Below the pieces are notes generated by a model. It was not told the origin of the DNA. It did not search any database and saw nothing but the letters and a program-made list of their open reading frames with translations. Shown here piece after piece: positions 5,632-6,778 of a stretch of DNA of 6,778 nt. The DNA comes from Gammaproteobacteria bacterium. GTDB taxonomy: Bacteria > Pseudomonadota > Gammaproteobacteria > UBA12402. The stretch covers positions 1-6,778 of the forward strand of contig JANQHY010000210.1 of the NCBI GenBank assembly GCA_028282395.1. Direction: 5' to 3'. Made by a program: the position numbers and the translations under genes. Every line of letters starts with the position of its first letter. Position 1 is the stretch's first letter.

Positions 5632-6778
5632 ATGCTACTGTCGATTCGTGAGAAAGCACAAAGCTGGATTATGTGGGTTATTATTATCCTTTTGATTTTG
5701 ATGTTTGGCTTGTGGGGTATTAGCTACTATTTAACCGGAACAATCCCATCAGAGCGTGCAGTGGCTACAGTGAATGGTCAGAATATTCCGAATTATCGCT
5801 TTCAAAGTATGTATTACTTCTTAAAACAGAAAGCAGGTCTATCGGCACCATCAGCTACAGAACAAGCCATACTAAAGCGAGAGGCCCTAAAACAGTTGAT
5901 TGATAAAGCGCTGATGATGCAGCAAGCACACAACCTGGGGATGGGAATCAGCCAGCAAGCTGTCAATACTTTGGTTTATCAACTGCCGGCATTTCAGTCC
6001 AAAGGGAAGTTTGATCCGCGTTTGTTACAGGCCTATTTGCAGTCTATGGGGATGAACGAACAGGAGTTCCAAAAAAGTTTACTTGAAGAACTGATGGTGT
6101 CACAACTTATGCGTGGTATTATGTTGTCTCAATTTATATTACCTAATGAAGCACAGCATTTTGCCAGATTGGCAGCACAACAGCGTGATGTCAGCTACCA
6201 TATTATTCCTGCCCGTGATTTTCGTGCTCATGCCCACCCATCAAATACTGAAATTGAACACTATTATCAGACACACAAGCAAGATTTTATGACCACAGAG
6301 CGTACTAAGGTTGCCTATATTGACCTTAGTCTTAATGCTGTGAAAAAAACTATTAACCCTACTGAGACTGATTTGATGAACTATTATCAAAACCACTCAA
6401 ATCAATTTCATTTTCCAGGTAAACGCAAAGGCGATATGGTATTGGTTTCTTCATTGCTTGGTATATCCAAGGTACAATTAATGGTTGTAGCAAAAAAAGT
6501 TGCTACCGATTGGGCGCAAAACAAACCTTTAAACCAAATACAACATGAATTGGGTAGTCAACACATTATTCTCTCCCAAACACCACTTGATTGGATCAGT
6601 TGGCACAAAGGGCAAAACGTAGTTCATGCTGCTTTGTTTTCTTTGAAACATAATGGACAAATTAGCCCGCCAATTGATACTGACAAAGGTGTGGCATTGA
6701 TAAAACTGATTGCTATACAACCAGGGAAATTACGCTCATATACTCAAGTGAAACAAGCTGTGCGTGATGCTTATATTC
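5632..6778 (+). CDS. ppiD: PpiD-like periplasmic chaperone / parvulin-family protein (3' end outside window)
   Basis: Inner-membrane-anchored folding factor facing the periplasm, near emerging secreted proteins. The first 382 codons are present (E. coli PpiD has 623 residues). ATG 5632 follows AAGAGAG (5621-5627). The N-terminus (MLLSIREKAQSW) leads to one hydrophobic anchor at about 12-34 with no signal-peptidase-like site. A SurA/PpiD-type chaperone region follows, including AVATVNGQNI at 43-52, LKQLIDKALM at 86-95, LPAFQSKGKFD at 118-128 and QRDVSYHIIPA at 184-194; the LPAFQSKGKFD block matches E. coli TPAFQVDGKFD. Residues about 264-363 occupy the parvulin-domain position but are poorly conserved: the usual GGDLGW-type motif is replaced by TPLDWISW, although the ending GVALIKLIAIQPGKL fits. 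E. coli PpiD likewise has a parvulin domain with little or no isomerase activity. No clear promoter is visible: TATAAA at 5588-5593 lacks a -35. It follows hupB as in E. coli. Confidence 0.9.
   Translation, partial: MLLSIREKAQSWIMWVIIILLILMFGLWGISYYLTGTIPSERAVATVNGQNIPNYRFQSMYYFLKQKAGLSAPSATEQAILKREALKQLIDKALMMQQAHNLGMGISQQAVNTLVYQLPAFQSKGKFDPRLLQAYLQSMGMNEQEFQKSLLEELMVSQLMRGIMLSQFILPNEAQHFARLAAQQRDVSYHIIPARDFRAHAHPSNTEIEHYYQTHKQDFMTTERTKVAYIDLSLNAVKKTINPTETDLMNYYQNHSNQFHFPGKRKGDMVLVSSLLGISKVQLMVVAKKVATDWAQNKPLNQIQHELGSQHIILSQTPLDWISWHKGQNVVHAALFSLKHNGQISPPIDTDKGVALIKLIAIQPGKLRSYTQVKQAVRDAYI

Overview
The window carries a compact, all-forward block of protein quality-control genes in the order tig (3' part) - clpP - clpX - lon - hupB - ppiD (5' part). 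This order is well known from Gammaproteobacteria and some relatives. The proteins also read as proteobacterial: ClpP is close to the E. coli type, ClpX has an N-terminal Cys4 zinc domain, Lon is a LonA of 799 residues, HU is 90 residues, and a membrane-anchored PpiD lies directly after HU. By eye the DNA is moderately AT-rich, so an AT-rich gammaproteobacterium (for example a Legionellales-like lineage) is plausible. The genus cannot be fixed from this sequence.

Layout. 1-464: trigger factor, C-terminal part only. 465-662: a 198-base gap rich in structure, with two similar repeat units that each bracket a small hairpin, a sigma70-like promoter with a 12-base dyad in its spacer, and a long near-perfect inverted repeat 23 bases before the clpP start. 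663-1304: clpP, with a GTG start. 1305-1389: a short gap with a good match to a heat-shock (RpoH/sigma32) promoter. 1390-2661: clpX. 2673-5072: lon, only 11 bases after clpX. 5073-5254: the lon-hupB gap, with weak hairpins, a strong extended -10 sigma70 promoter and the hup leader. 5255-5527: hupB, with a GTG start. 5547-5574: a textbook intrinsic terminator. 5632 to the end: ppiD, cut by the window edge. No gene-free stretch exceeds 300 bases.

How the genes work together. Trigger factor meets nascent chains at the ribosome. ClpX unfolds tagged or specific substrates and feeds them into the ClpP peptidase chamber. Lon is a self-contained AAA+ protease for misfolded and regulatory proteins. 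PpiD is a periplasm-facing chaperone at the inner membrane. HU is a nucleoid protein and, in E. coli, a Lon substrate. The signals suggest a clpP unit that may include readthrough from tig, an extra heat-shock entry point for clpX-lon, and a separately promoted and terminated hupB.

I found no sign of an undescribed multi-gene system, mobile element, CRISPR array, tRNA or rRNA. The points worth checking are regulatory structures in the tig-clpP and clpP-clpX gaps and a few residue-level oddities, chiefly Ser79 in HU and a degenerate parvulin domain in PpiD.
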